From assembly GCA_004802725.1 (NCBI GenBank), contig SGPM01000068.1:25558-89557 (forward strand): DNA of 64,000 bases. Direction: 5' to 3'. The DNA comes from Antrodiella citrinella (lineage: Eukaryota; Basidiomycota; Agaricomycetes; Polyporales; Steccherinaceae). This document shows, piece after piece, positions 10,717 to 22,201 of this stretch; the first letter of the stretch is position 1; the number at the start of each line of letters is the position of its first letter. The notes under the pieces were generated by a model, which searched no databases, was not told where the DNA came from, and saw only the letters and a program-made list of their open reading frames with translations. Position numbers and translations under genes: made by a program.

Positions 10717-13700
10717 CTACTCAACTCTGGATCTACTTCTCCACCTCATCCCGGTATCCATCTGGTCATCGTCAGATGGCGCATCTGTCAACGGCGACCC
10801 CACTGTCTCAGCTAGAGCACCAGCACTAGTCTTCGCCTCCTCAGCCTTGGGCTCCGCTTCCCCGTCTTCATCCTTCACCTCTTCTAGCTTTTTCCGCACG
10901 ACGCTCATCAACGTCGTCTTCATCTCGTTCTCCACTCTCTCTGCGCTCTCCTCGCCCGCCACAGCCTCGTCTAACGCGAGCTTCGTCATGCCAAGCTGGA
11001 GCATGTCCTCCTCTATGGATCCCTTCGTGATGAGCTTCACCACTTCGACATCCCGTTTCTGGCCAATCCGGTACGCCCGGTCCTGTGCTTGCTTATCGTT
11101 GTGCGGATTAAAATCTTGATCGAACCTAAAGCGAAGGTTCAAACGCAATTGAGTTGCCAATAGAAGAAAAGAGAAAGAAAGGCACGGACATGACAACGAC
11201 ACTCGCGGCAGTCAAATTGATACCCATTCCACCAGCTTTGGTGGACAGGAGGAATACTGGAATGGAGTCATCATCGGTGAACTCATCCACCAATGCCTGC
11301 CTAACGTCCACAGCAGTTGATCCGGTCAACAGCAAGAACTTGATCTTCCGCTGATCAAGAACCTTCTGTAGAATGTCCAGGACTTGAGTGAACTGAAAGC
11401 ATGGCGTGGTATTAGTTACAGATAACAGTTCGACTGCGTACAACTCACCTGGGAGAATATCAGGACGCGCCGATTATCCTTTTGATAGTCTTCCAACAAC
11501 TGGAGGAGAACCTTGACTTTGCCGGCCTGGACATAGCAGTCGTCTTCCTGGAGGTACTTCCGTGTAGACTAGGAAAGAAAAATCAGTTCATACGAAGACG
11601 ATACAGTGAGAATATAAAGGACCGCCCACCTTATACGTATGACAGAAGACCTGCAGCTCTGCATCCGTCATCACCTCCATATCCTCCTTCACATAGTCAA
11701 AGATCGCGCCCCGCTGTCTGTACTCCGGCTCCTTCAGCAGCACTCTGGCGAGGGAGGTCAAAGTCTCGTCGGTGAACCGTCTCCTGAACAGCATAGGATG
11801 CAGTGCGGCCTTCCGAAGATCCATAAGCACGTTCGCGCTGTTTTCCAAGTACAACTTGTCCTTGTTTCGGGCAGTCGCCCGGGTCTTCTTTTTCGTCTGT
11901 TTGCCGCGCGTGTTGGTCGCTGGAGGAGTCTCTACTTCCTCTTGCTCAACGTCGAATATGGTTTTGCGGGATCGTCGCAGAGCGTCGTTGTATATGGACT
12001 TTTGCATTGGTGTCATTTCACACCATTCTATCCGCTCGCTCTTCTTGGGTAAATCCTTCAATACCTACAAGGATAGTCAGTAACTGCATCATGTAAAAAT
12101 CCGATATTACACACTTGATCCTTTCTCCGTCGCAGAACGAACGGAGTCAACATCTTCTTCGCCCGAGAGACCCGTTCTTGAGCGAGCAAAGTGACCTTAG
12201 AATCACCCTTTGCCTTGAAGACGGCACGCAGCTCTTCCAGTCGGGAACCGATGATTTCCGGTGGAAGAATGAAGTTGAGAAGCGACTGCACGTACATCAG
12301 AGCCGAGCAGAACTTCAAGACAAGAAAACATACCACTAGTTCTTGCAGATTATTCTGTAACGGAGTACCAGTCAGGAGCAGACGCCATTTCGCCTCGTAT
12401 GTGAGTAAAGCTTGGTATCTTTGAGATTGGAAGTTCTTGAGGATATGACCTTCGTCGAATACGCAGACCTGTTTTGTACCAAACCCTTGTCAAAAAAACC
12501 GTTGGAGAGACGAAGACAGACATAAAATACATACATCCCAGTCTATCCTCTTGAAGAACTTGCGATCCATCTCATCGCCCTGAGCTAGGTTGTACGTTGT
12601 CAACAGAACCTCCCACCCATCGTTCACGCCCTTGGATCTTTGGGTCTCGCGGAGTGCTTGCCGGAGGGATGGACGCTCCTCCTTGCCAGCGTAGTAGGTC
12701 TGGACAGAAATCCCAGGCGCAAACCTGTGGAACTCGCGCACCCAGTTCTCCAGGGTAGACGACCTAAGCATTTCATCAGGACCCAATTTGCAAGCAATGA
12801 GTGTGATCACGTACGGAACGACCACGAGATGTGGACCTTTGTTTCCACGTTCCTGCAGATGAGCCAAGAAACTGATGACTTGCACCGTTTTTCCAAGACC
12901 TACGGGCGATGGTGAGTGATGATAGAACAATTTCTTTGTACACGCACCCATCTCGTCCGCTAGAATACAGCTATACCCCCTACGATAAAGCAAGTTCAGC
13001 CAATTGATACCGAGCAGCTGGTAGTCTTTGAGAATGATTATGTCCGCCATCGACTTCGGTTGGTGATTGATGTAGTAGGACGGTTTCTTGGCCACAGAAG
13101 CTAGAGACCTGAGGGACAACGCGCCGTCTTCAACAAGGTCTGACGCAACCGAGGTGCCACGAGACGACGTGGCGCTCTCTCGATTGGGTTTCGTCGAGGA
13201 TGGGTCCGTCGTCCAGGTGTTGATCTCGTGCTTGAGCTTGGCTCCAATGCTCTCGCACTTCGCCAGGATGTGATCTATGGCAGCGTAACCCTGGAAGATA
13301 GACTCGCAGTCTTCCACGATTCGTGAACTGATACCCGCGGGGCCTGCTTTCTTGCGGTTTTGACCAAGCTTCTCTTCCAGGTCCGTGAAGGATTTGTAAG
13401 ACCGGAGCTCGATGACCTTGTTAGCCTGTGCGAGATTACATCCTGCGATAAACAAAGCAACGTGAGCCATGGATCGGCTGGAAGTAAAGACGACACGTAC
13501 CGGATATCTCCTGAATGCCCTCTGCAGTAGCTGTGTTGAAGAACTCCAATGTTTTCTTCGAAGAATCTGCAGCGGGCGGTGGTGGAGAAGGTCTCCTCCT
13601 CGACTTCACCTCAACAACATCGTCGTCAGACTCCTCTTCTTCCGACTCCATGACCTTTCTCTTTAGCCTCTTGACCTTCTTCACAATGATCTCCGGACTT

Positions 13701-14913
13701 CCAGGCGTCATCGGCGACTTGGTGAGATCAATAGCAGCCCTAGATACTGGCGGGGTGGTCAAGGAAAGGCCGGACCTAACGTCCATCGTAGGCCGGTTGT
13801 ATATCGCAGACTTCTTGCCCAGCTCCCGTTGTCGAGCCCGCTGCGCCTTATTCGCTTCCTCCACCTCCTTCACCCGTCCAGTCTCAGTATGTACAACAAT
13901 CTTCGGCGATGACGTGGAAGGTGGTTTCCAGGTAGGATCACTGAGTATGGCCTCCGCTTTTCTCCCATCCCCGCCCGCCTGCCTCCAAGCTGCTCGTAAG
14001 AAGTCCGTGGTATGCAAAGGCTGGGTAAACTTCCACGTCATGAACTTGTCCTCGTCGAAGTCCGACTGTGAGGGTTCTGAAGAAATAGGCTCCAGGTGTG
14101 GCGGTTGGCCACGGACGATGCGTGATTTGGATGGACCCGCGACGCTGAAAGCAGCCTCGGACATGGACTCGTCATCCGAGGCGGAGGAGACGACAACACT
14201 GTTGTTCAACTTCCTGCGCTGAGCAGGACGTGAGATCTCTGGAGAGGGCGGTATTTGGGAACGCTGCGGAGCGACGGGGGACATTGGTATTTGGAAGAGG
14301 TCGATAGGATCCGGAGGCGACTCGGGAAGACCACGATTGAGACGTTTGCGGGGAGGCTCCCCCCGCCCCGGAATGTCTACAGGCGGGGTACCGTACCCAT
14401 TTGACATCAAAGGACGCGAATATAACGCGTTCATCGAGGAGGAACCGGACATATACCCACTGGGAGCGGAAAGAGGGTCATGGCCATAGGGTCTCGGAGG
14501 ACCCCAAGAATTGCTGGGGACTAGTCCTGGTGCTGCGTCACCCATGTAAGGTTGGTATCCATTGTGTTGATGTTGATAGTGTGCATCTGGTCCTAGAGGA
14601 CTTGAGCTAGGTACGAGAACTCGGCCGGAGGAAGCAGGTGTACTCGGCGGCTGAGCGAAGTAGGGCGACGACATAAGCGTGGCATCTCGCGATTGCGGTG
14701 GCAAGGTATCGTAGGTAGACTGCGGTGGTATCGACGACGCTGTTGAAGAGCTTGCAGAGGCTTGGGAAGCAACATCTTTAGCTCGTTTCTTGAATCTGAG
14801 TTGCTCTAAAGCAGCTTTCTGTAAAGGTTGACCGATGATAGCCACGACGTGAGGCAACGATTAGAACAACGATGATATCCACAAACCCTAGCTGTTTCCT
14901 GACCCAAAGACAT
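10717..14913 (-). CDS. FUN30: SNF2-family chromatin remodeller, FUN30/SMARCAD1 type
   Basis: An ATP-dependent nucleosome remodeller acting in heterochromatin silencing and DNA-end resection. The N-terminal 450 residues are disordered (Pro/Ser-rich, then acidic) with a CUE-like helical stretch around FLRAAWRQAGGDGRKAEAIL. The helicase core has motif I DEMGLGKT (split by an intron near 12950), motif II as DEGH (VFDEGHILKN), the form typical of this subfamily, then TGTPLQNN, LRRRKDQ, AGGMGINLTAA and QDRAYRIGQ. A Lys/Glu-rich tail follows. The frame opens upstream with TTG at 14857, so a real ATG is needed: an exon at 14887-14913 encodes MSLGQETAR and splices in phase to KAALEQLRFKKR across a 68-bp intron (14819-14886). 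About nine introns in total. Confident on family; the first exon is inference. Confidence 0.92.
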
Positions 14914-15480
14914 CTCACAACGCTCCTTTCAAAGTAGAGATATGCGACGAGAGATCTAAGTATAGTGATAGTGTCGAAAAGAGTCGACGGAGTGGTGTGA
15001 GACAACGAGGCGACAAGGCCAAGACAAGGCCAATCAGAGCACGTAGGCGGAGGATCAATAGTAGTCAACAAAAGCTGTGGCTGCAAACTACGGGATGTAC
15101 TTTTGTAGCTAGAATGGCCGTAGAGAACAAGATGAAACATTGGAGGGAGTACGAGTCAACGGTCAACCATAGTGCTGAGGTCGACTTGAATATTTTGTAT
15201 GGGTGCAGATACGTTGGCGGACTGGCGTAGGCACCGGGACATGCACGAGAGGAAGGTAGAGATGAGGGAGAACGTTGTGTATTTGTGGTGCAGAGAATAC
15301 ATGAAGAACAGCTGCTAACGTACGAGAGAGAGGACAGACACCACCAGCTAGAACACATTGTACAGTCGTTGCTCCCGCAAGCAGGGAAGTAGCGTGCAAC
15401 ATCCATGAATCCATGACTTCAACCTTCAATAAGTGAGCCCACAAAATCAGTGATGAGCGTTCGAGGATCGTAGACATGAC
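14914..15480. other. Gene-free stretch upstream of FUN30
   Basis: This includes the FUN30 promoter. Minus-strand frames at 15065-15477 might be leftover parts of the membrane-protein relic to the right, but no frame continues cleanly and no motif was recognised. Confidence 0.35.
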
Positions 15481-15879
15481 TCACGATACTGACGAACGAG
15501 CAAACACCATGCCGACCACCGTCAAAGCACACATTCTGAGGCGGCTACGGTGTGCATGACGCTTGCAGCGTTTGCAGCTTGACGTAAGAGGCCACTGAAT
15601 AACAAACAACCAGCAAGTGAGGGTAAATGACACGAAGAACAACCCGGAAACATGGTGGTGAAGATCCTCGACACTACGCATCCTCTTCGTCATAGATACA
15701 ATCGCGTATAATCTCCCGATTCTCCGGATGAGACTGTTGTATCGTAGAATTAGGATGCTAAATGACCAGAGTGTCCCGAAGTTGTGATTCTGGTCCAACC
15801 TTCCTAGCGAAGCACTGCTAGACGAGGAAGTATGACGTGAAGTCACAGAGACAGAGTGAAAAGATAAAGCCGAAATCAA
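15481..15879 (-). pseudogene. Possible relic of a fungal multi-pass membrane protein
   Basis: I do not recognise this with confidence. The 132-codon frame holds hydrophobic blocks (LWSFSILILRYNSLIRRI; FVSFTLTCWLFVIQWPL; LRMCALTVVGMVF) whose order loosely resembles the large agaricomycete DUF6533 family, where a WxL...RY segment is followed by a Cys/Trp loop and an LRxYAL segment. The frame ends in TGA just after a possible donor at TC|GTGAGT, but neither downstream acceptor continues into a convincing protein. It may be a decayed copy or chance. The match is my inference from pattern only. Confidence 0.25.
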
Positions 15880-16630
15880 AGCGATGTCGCGACTCGATAA
15901 TGTGGATCAAGTGATGACTTGCGTGCCGACTCAGTCGGAATATCTGGATCCAGTGTAAAACCAGAATACGGCAAATGGCAGGAGGCTCCTGTCCTTGAGA
16001 CGAGATGAATTAGGGATTCATCCGGTCACAAGCCTCGTAAAACACTGGAAGAAGAATCTGAGGTGACTACATAAAAAATACCAAGACAAGGTGAACAGCG
16101 AATTTTCAGCACTAGTGATTGCGCGTACCTTAACACACAATTGACTAGAATGCGCTGCGCTTCGTACGGGGAAGAGAAGTACAGTGCATGTTACAGAGCT
16201 CTTCGCGAGCCTGTTCAAAATGAGACCGGAGATTGACCTACAAAGACCCGTTTCCCTGTACAAAAAAAGGATTTCATCCGACAAGATATCCAACCACCTC
16301 TCAAAAGCGAGGCAAACGGTGAATAGGCAAGCCATAGATCTCGTCATCGACGTTGAGCCATAAGAGCACAAACGAGGAAGAGACACAGAACCAAAAAAGC
16401 AAGATTGTGAGGGAAAGACGACGACGACGACGACAACGACATCGATGGGGAAGGTGATAGTTGGGGACAAGGGTTGATATGGCCAAGAAGGCGCCCTAGG
16501 TCTGAGACGGCATTTGCCGACGGCCATATCCGAAACGATTACGCCAGTTCCGGCGTGCGTCGTTCGGAAAGGCCTTGCCTCGACTGCAGGCGGTGTAGCG
16601 ACGGCGTTCACCTCTCTTTCAACGACCACA
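15880..16630. other. Region upstream of the mitochondrial carrier gene
   Basis: No separate gene is supported. The carrier reading frame is already open from 16478, with TGA just before it, but no ATG occurs until 16631. A (GAC) run lies at 16417-16434. A 235-codon minus-strand frame here is judged a shadow. Confidence 0.4.
16417..16434. repeat. (GAC)6 microsatellite
   Basis: A GAC trinucleotide run, continuing imperfectly to 16440. It lies upstream of the carrier coding region. Confidence 0.8.
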
Positions 16631-17809
16631 ATGATTCTTGTCATATTGCTGGTGTTGGCGTCGCTCGCCCTCTCGCTGCTCATCACTATCCCCTTCACCG
16701 GCGCACTCGTGCGGTTGAGGGCCAATTACAACCCGAAGGGGCTGCAACTCGACGATGAGGGCAATGTGGAACCTCATACAGGCCCTGTCGTGACGACTTT
16801 CTTTGGAATGCTGGCACGCGTGAAGCGCATTGAGGTGAGTTGTTGAATGGTAGTGTCTCTGCTGTGCTGACTTGGAGTTTGCAGGGATGGGCTGGACTTT
16901 ATAAGGGGTTAAGTACGCGCCCCCCATTGTTGCGCAGTCGAACATCGCTGACGTGAATCTATCTAATAGTGCCTTCACTCATCGAAACCGCGGTACTTAC
17001 CTTGTTCGCGGTCTTCGCTCTGAATGCGGATCCTCGTTACCGCGGCAGAACAACCCCCCCTGAATCCGGTATCATTGGCACTTTGGTCTACGCAGTGTTC
17101 TCTATCATCTTGTCTATGCCCGCAATAATCATATCATACCGGTTCGTGCAGCCTCTTCATTTACTGTCATGTATAGCGTCTCATAAGCGTACCGCAGTGC
17201 TGTCACGACACCATATAGGCTACCCTACTTCCGACCCATGTACTCTCTCCGCATCTTGCTTACTCCCACCGAGCGTCGTCGCCCGTGGACCCTCTACCTT
17301 ACGCCCGGACTATTTTTCGCGCAATTCCTGCACTCCGCTTATGCAATCATTGTTCTCCGCACGGTCAGGCGTTTCCTGGTTCCTACCACCCCAGATGCAA
17401 ACGCCGGCTTCGAAATCCACCCCGTCAAATTCACCATCTATGCTGCCATCGCCATTCTTAGCACTGCCATCCTGTGCCCTCTCGAAGTCATTGTCACCAA
17501 ATTGGCGATTCAGCGCAACCATGCCGCTGCAGAGTACAACTCTGTCGAGCAGGAAGTTGAGCCTGATGCCGTTAGCAGTGAAGAATACTCCGAGTATTCC
17601 GGTGCGGAGGAAGACGTGATCGGGTAAGTCGTCCTTGTAATGATTGAAAACTGTTGACCAACGTTTGCTCTAGCCTTCGCCACGAGAAGGATCCCTACCT
17701 TGGTTTGATTGATTGCGCCCGAAGGGTGTCCCAAGAGGAAGGTTGGCAGGCTTTGTACCGCGTCTGGTGGTTCTCCATGTTGGTGGGAGTGGGTTCGGCT
17801 TTCGCGTAA
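16631..17809 (+). CDS. Divergent mitochondrial-carrier-domain membrane protein
   Basis: Probably an inner or outer mitochondrial membrane protein of the SLC25 fold; the substrate is unknown. Two carrier-like repeats can be seen: GWAGLYKGLMPSLIETA in the first half and CPLEVIVTKLAIQRN in the second, the latter resembling the PxD/ExxK signature, followed by GLIDCARRVSQEEGWQALYR. Several hydrophobic segments lie between. Proline-aspartate signatures are weaker than in true transporters, so it may be a structural member like Ugo1. Six exons join with GT-AG borders. I use the first in-frame ATG at 16631, but the open frame extends back to 16478 and encodes plausible residues (CVVRKGLASTAGG), so an upstream exon with the true start is likely. 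Confidence 0.7.
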
Positions 17810-20800
17810 GTGGTGATGACACGATGACAACTTATGTTGTTCTCTTGCGTTGTCCAAAGGTATTGATGTGTTGTACGTCTACGCTGGGTAGACGGGTTGT
17901 ACTCCCAGGCCCCGTATCTATAATCTTTCTCCAATCTATTCCGTACTCATTCCTTCACTTCTTCTTGGATCTTTCTTGGCTGCACAAGTTGATTTATAAG
18001 TATATCATCCGCCCTTGGACTTTGTCCTGGCATCGGCGGTCGTCTCTGCAGTTTTCAGAAGACCTCGGAGACTTTGTTGCAGATAAGATAAGATCGTCGG
18101 AACGCTCGCCAAGCCTGACAAATGAGGACATGAAGAAGGATCGTAAGCGCTTCGTGACAGCCAAGCCTGCCAGCAAATCGACTTGTCATGCCAGTGTCTC
18201 GACAATCTACCGCCTTTCCAGTTATATATTCGGCATGCATAAAACAAATGTGGTCAATGTCATGCTATGGGAGGAATTGGGTCAGTGTTTACCGCTTTGC
18301 TGTAGAAAAAGCGAAGCTCAACATGTCTTGTCACCGCGCGCACAACGAATTCATCATTGCTGATTCATATACTGCAAAAGGTACTGGGAGAGCTTTGTGG
18401 CTGGATACGAAGCGTTTACTGCCTTACAGTAAAAGACCTGCTACCATCCCCAGGGGCTGCCGGCAGCAGTCAAAGGACCTCGGTTTCCTTCGACGCGTTC
18501 TGACTGCTCAAACCATTGATGAGGTTCTCTAGTTCTTCTTGGGACCTCAACTTGGTGCCATCATCACCCCATCGGTCGCGAACATGTCTTATCTAGGCCC
18601 TCTTTTGGATGCCATCTTCAAGTTCCATACCTGGTGGGTGGTTCCGGCGAGAATTTACGTCGTCTAACGTGACCGTTCCCTTGTCTAGCTGAAGGATACT
18701 AGGAAAGTTGAGACCTCTCCGTTGCGATGTTCGAAAGCTTATGGTTCTCAAGTCCCATACGGCACGATATCACCGTATTGTAACTCAGTAGTGACAGTGG
18801 TCATTGTTGGTCCATCCCGTGACGAGGCCCCCTGTAGGTCCCGGACCCTCCCCGCCCTTCGAATGGACCCGAGCAACAGGTAGACGAGGCGGTGATTTCT
18901 TCACGCGCACGCGGTATCACATCGGAATGTAGGTGCTCAATACAGTTCTTGTTCACGATTGTCGCCAAGCTTATTGCTCACATCCTGGTGTCTTCCTTTA
19001 AGCTCCACCTACACTGCCTCTCTTCTTTTGGATTGGCGGCTTTTGTCGTTGGGAACATACGACCCCGAGAACAAGAGCTCTCTATGATGTTCCCTATCCC
19101 TAACTTCAACGCTCATGCGGCTCAAGTGACTGCAAGACTCTTACGGCGCAACGTGCCGTACACCACGGGTCGCAATTGGCGTTGACTCAGTGTCACCGTA
19201 TGCAGACTCCTTGATCCTCCGTTATAGGGATTTCTTACACCTTACAAGATCCTTGCTCACCTGCAGCGAGTCAGTGACAAAGGAAATGGCAGCTCCTCCG
19301 CCCCCGGATCTACGCACATTGCGCTCAATTTATGCACTTCGGTTTCAGTGAGTTCCCGCCGTCTTCTCGGACCGGAGGTTGGTATGCTCTTGTCCTTTCT
19401 GTCGGCTTTGACATGGTGCTGCTATTGGCACATCCGCATTTCAATGTTCGATAGGCTTTTCGTACGTGCATGCGGGACAAGTGTGCGCAGCCAAGATGTG
19501 GAGACAGTTCACAGGGTCTTCGTCCGGGGCGGAGATGGTAGTTGTCTTCTTCCGGCCCATTTCCCAACGGACCGCTCCGACGTTCGTGACTCCACCTAGC
19601 TTTGAATCACGACGATTTTTGACTCCTGGTTTCGCTGCCCAGGCATGTAAAGTAACCTTGCGATTATGATCAATTCCTCTTGGGTGAGTGATAACACCAT
19701 CGCTCGTGAGAACCTAAGCTCATCTTGGCCTTTTTTGGAAAGAAAAACCGGAAAGTCGCTCTCTGCTGGGTTTCTGCTAGGGTGTAACCGAAGCCATATA
19801 GAACAAAACGCAGACCGTTGAAAAGTCTTCACAGGTCGAAAGGTTTCGTTGAAATTGTGCATGTGGATGCCAGCCGCGAACCAAGGATCTACAATGCTCC
19901 GGCGAGTATTCAGTTGTACTCGCCCACTTTGGGGGTACTGCATCAGGTCGTTGTTTCGACATTATTCTCGTAGAACTCGCGGCCTTTCCTCGCAGACCTC
20001 TCTGTAGGTGCATGCTGGGCTCGTCAACATCGGAATGGATAACCTATCGACGGTCAGTATTGGAATGAATGACGCGCCATAAAGCCTAATACTCATATCC
20101 CGTGAATACTATCTCATTGCCGTCGACATCCGACCTAGGGAGCCGCCTGCGCCATATGCATCATCGTGATACTTGGACGCCGTCATCGTCCCGCCCATGT
20201 TCGCCGTCTCACGTTCGCGTCTGCTGAAGGGGGGGCTACGTGGTATCTGACATCGATTCCTGTACGTGTTTTCATCCCCCTTCCATGATTTTTCATAAAG
20301 CCAAGCCGGATTATGAACAGGAAATCTGCACACGGGATACTACAGGACACTAACAAGACTCTTGAGAGTCCATCACGATCCTCCGCAGACTCACATGTAC
20401 GGAAGCTGAATGTTGATACAGTACCCACCGCTCGACGGGATTGACTACTGTGCGTCGTTGTTATTGAAATCTATGATGAGGCAGTTCTCGTAGATCAACA
20501 ACCAATTTATCATTGATCCTGTTTTAGTAGATAAAGTCCTCTTTTCGTGTATTTCCCCCTCTCTCATGTGTTTGCAAGAGCTCAGCCAAACACAATACAT
20601 TCATTCTATTCCTACTGTCCTCAGGAATTCTAACAGTTGTGGCCATGAACAGCGATGGATGCATTGCTACCGACAGACATACTACTAACCAATGGCGCAT
20701 TCGGAGATCGACGGTCAAGATTGACGTTCTCAGTGGTGACAGGCCCCGCACCGAGGATCAATCGCCGGAAGCGTGAAGTTTCCTTGCTTGGGATTCCATG

Positions 20801-21300
20801 CTTGGTCAGCACATACCTCGTCACCCACGACTAGCTCGTCAATGAGGGAGTTTACTGCGCTTGGAAGCTTGCATCGAGTGCGTCGATATCATAGATTATG
20901 TTGTTCGTTATCGACTGATCTCACGAATCAGCAGTTATGAGAGGACCTGCTTTGTGTTTTCGCCAGGGCCGTTATCTGGTGCTTGGCATCCACAAAGTTT
21001 GCTGATCGCACACCGGGAGTCAATTGTATCTCACTCTACAGACGTTGAAGGTCCTCTCGTGAGATTGTCTGGGCAACTGTCATCTGCCCAAGCGTCGATC
21101 TCCTCACCAGTGACCGACTGTCTTGTATATTCGACGCTCAATCCGCACGCAACACACCCAATGACAGTGTCAACTGGTCTGCCATTTGGTCCATGGTCCG
21201 GCAACTGTCGTCCACTTTGCATCCTTTGCTTAAACAGGGTCCCCCAGTGACCGGTTCAGTGACTGGATCGGACAGGAATATGCGGTTCGATGCAAGCATA
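17810..21300. other. Gene-poor interval with short decayed coding-like fragments
   Basis: No intact gene could be assembled on either strand. Scattered short frames look protein-like (for example PQLGAIITPSVANMSYLGP near 18545-18600 and a hydrophobic frame at 18892-19185), but each is soon interrupted by stops with no fitting splice sites. No reverse transcriptase, transposase or terminal repeat was seen. Confidence 0.4.
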
Positions 21301-21309
21301 ATAGATCCC

Positions 21310-21800
21310 GAATGCGCCGGAGGAGGAGATCTCGGGGCTATGCTGTCGATGTCCAGGTTCCCAATATGTATGCAAAGGTGCAACGGATTCACTCAATTCA
21401 CTTTCCCGTCTTGCTAGTGGAAGTTACCGACCCGGCAAACTCGGATGCCAAGCCTAAAGAGGTTGTTTTCGTGAGTATTTATGTAAAATCAAACCATAGA
21501 AATCGTGGTCCTTTTGTATTGACCTACGTCCTTTTCGTCCCGTTATAGAACCGGTCATCACCCGAGGCATTGTGGCGTGGATGTATCCCATCACTCAGAC
21601 GCTGAAGAGCCCTCTGGTGGCTATCAAGCCAGTTTTCTCGGTGTCTGATGTCAGAAGCGCAGAGTTGAAGTGGTTGAAACTCCCGCCGCTGAATTCCCAC
21701 CTGATTTCAAACCCACCGAAGTCCCGGTGAGAGCAAATTTGCGTGTTCTCACTGTCCGGGGGCCACTCCCTCCAGCCCAGAGCAGAGCCTCTCAACTCGC
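21310..21800 (+). pseudogene. Decayed fragment of an unrecognised protein
   Basis: Protein-like text runs VQRIHSIHFPVLLVEVTDPA, then a plausible intron (21472-21549), then EPVITRGIVAWMYPITQTLK and AIKPVFSVSDVRSAE. After that the meaningful frame shifts by one to VEVVETPAAEFPPDFKPTEV. Continuity of sense across a frame change suggests an old coding sequence with a frameshift. I do not know the family. Confidence 0.3.
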
Positions 21801-22201
21801 ACCTGGTTTGACGTGGGTTTATGCTTGGCGCATGCATCTAACAAGACTTTACATTCAGAACATCCGATGTGCTTCAGTCGACGAAGAATTAGAGTGTCAG
21901 AAAGAAGCATTGAACATTGATTGTCGATTTCGTCGAAGTCATGTCTCCCAGGCGTGCTGAGAAGGTCAAGCGCAGCTTGGCTTCCCCTTTCGGAGGAAGA
22001 ATACATTCGGGATAAGCCCCTTGAATCTTCGTGGTGGGGTATAAGGTCAATCAACTTTCGTTTCTACATCATGTTGCTTCCATTGCCATTGTTTCACTGA
22101 ACGCCAAGCCGAAGGGCTATATATCAGGGCTCCCCTCACACCTGATTCAGAGTAGCTTCGTTCCGAAATTCCCCTCCTCGCATTCTTATCCTCCATCCAC
22201 C
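21801..22201 (+). promoter_or_regulatory. Upstream region of the Zn2Cys6 gene
   Basis: No gene is visible. A TATATA sequence occurs near 22119, about 80 bp before the ATG at 22202, and could act as a core promoter. Confidence 0.35.

Noticed and set aside
13515..14222. 235-codon plus-strand frame opposite FUN30
   Set aside because: An antisense shadow of the Ser/Asp-rich leader of FUN30.
16018..16725. 235-codon minus-strand frame opposite the start of the carrier gene
   Set aside because: It overlaps the carrier frame, has no family motif, and is partly made from the GAC run read in antisense.
17810..22201. A retrotransposon in the gene-poor interval
   Set aside because: No reverse transcriptase, integrase or long terminal repeat pattern was visible in any frame.
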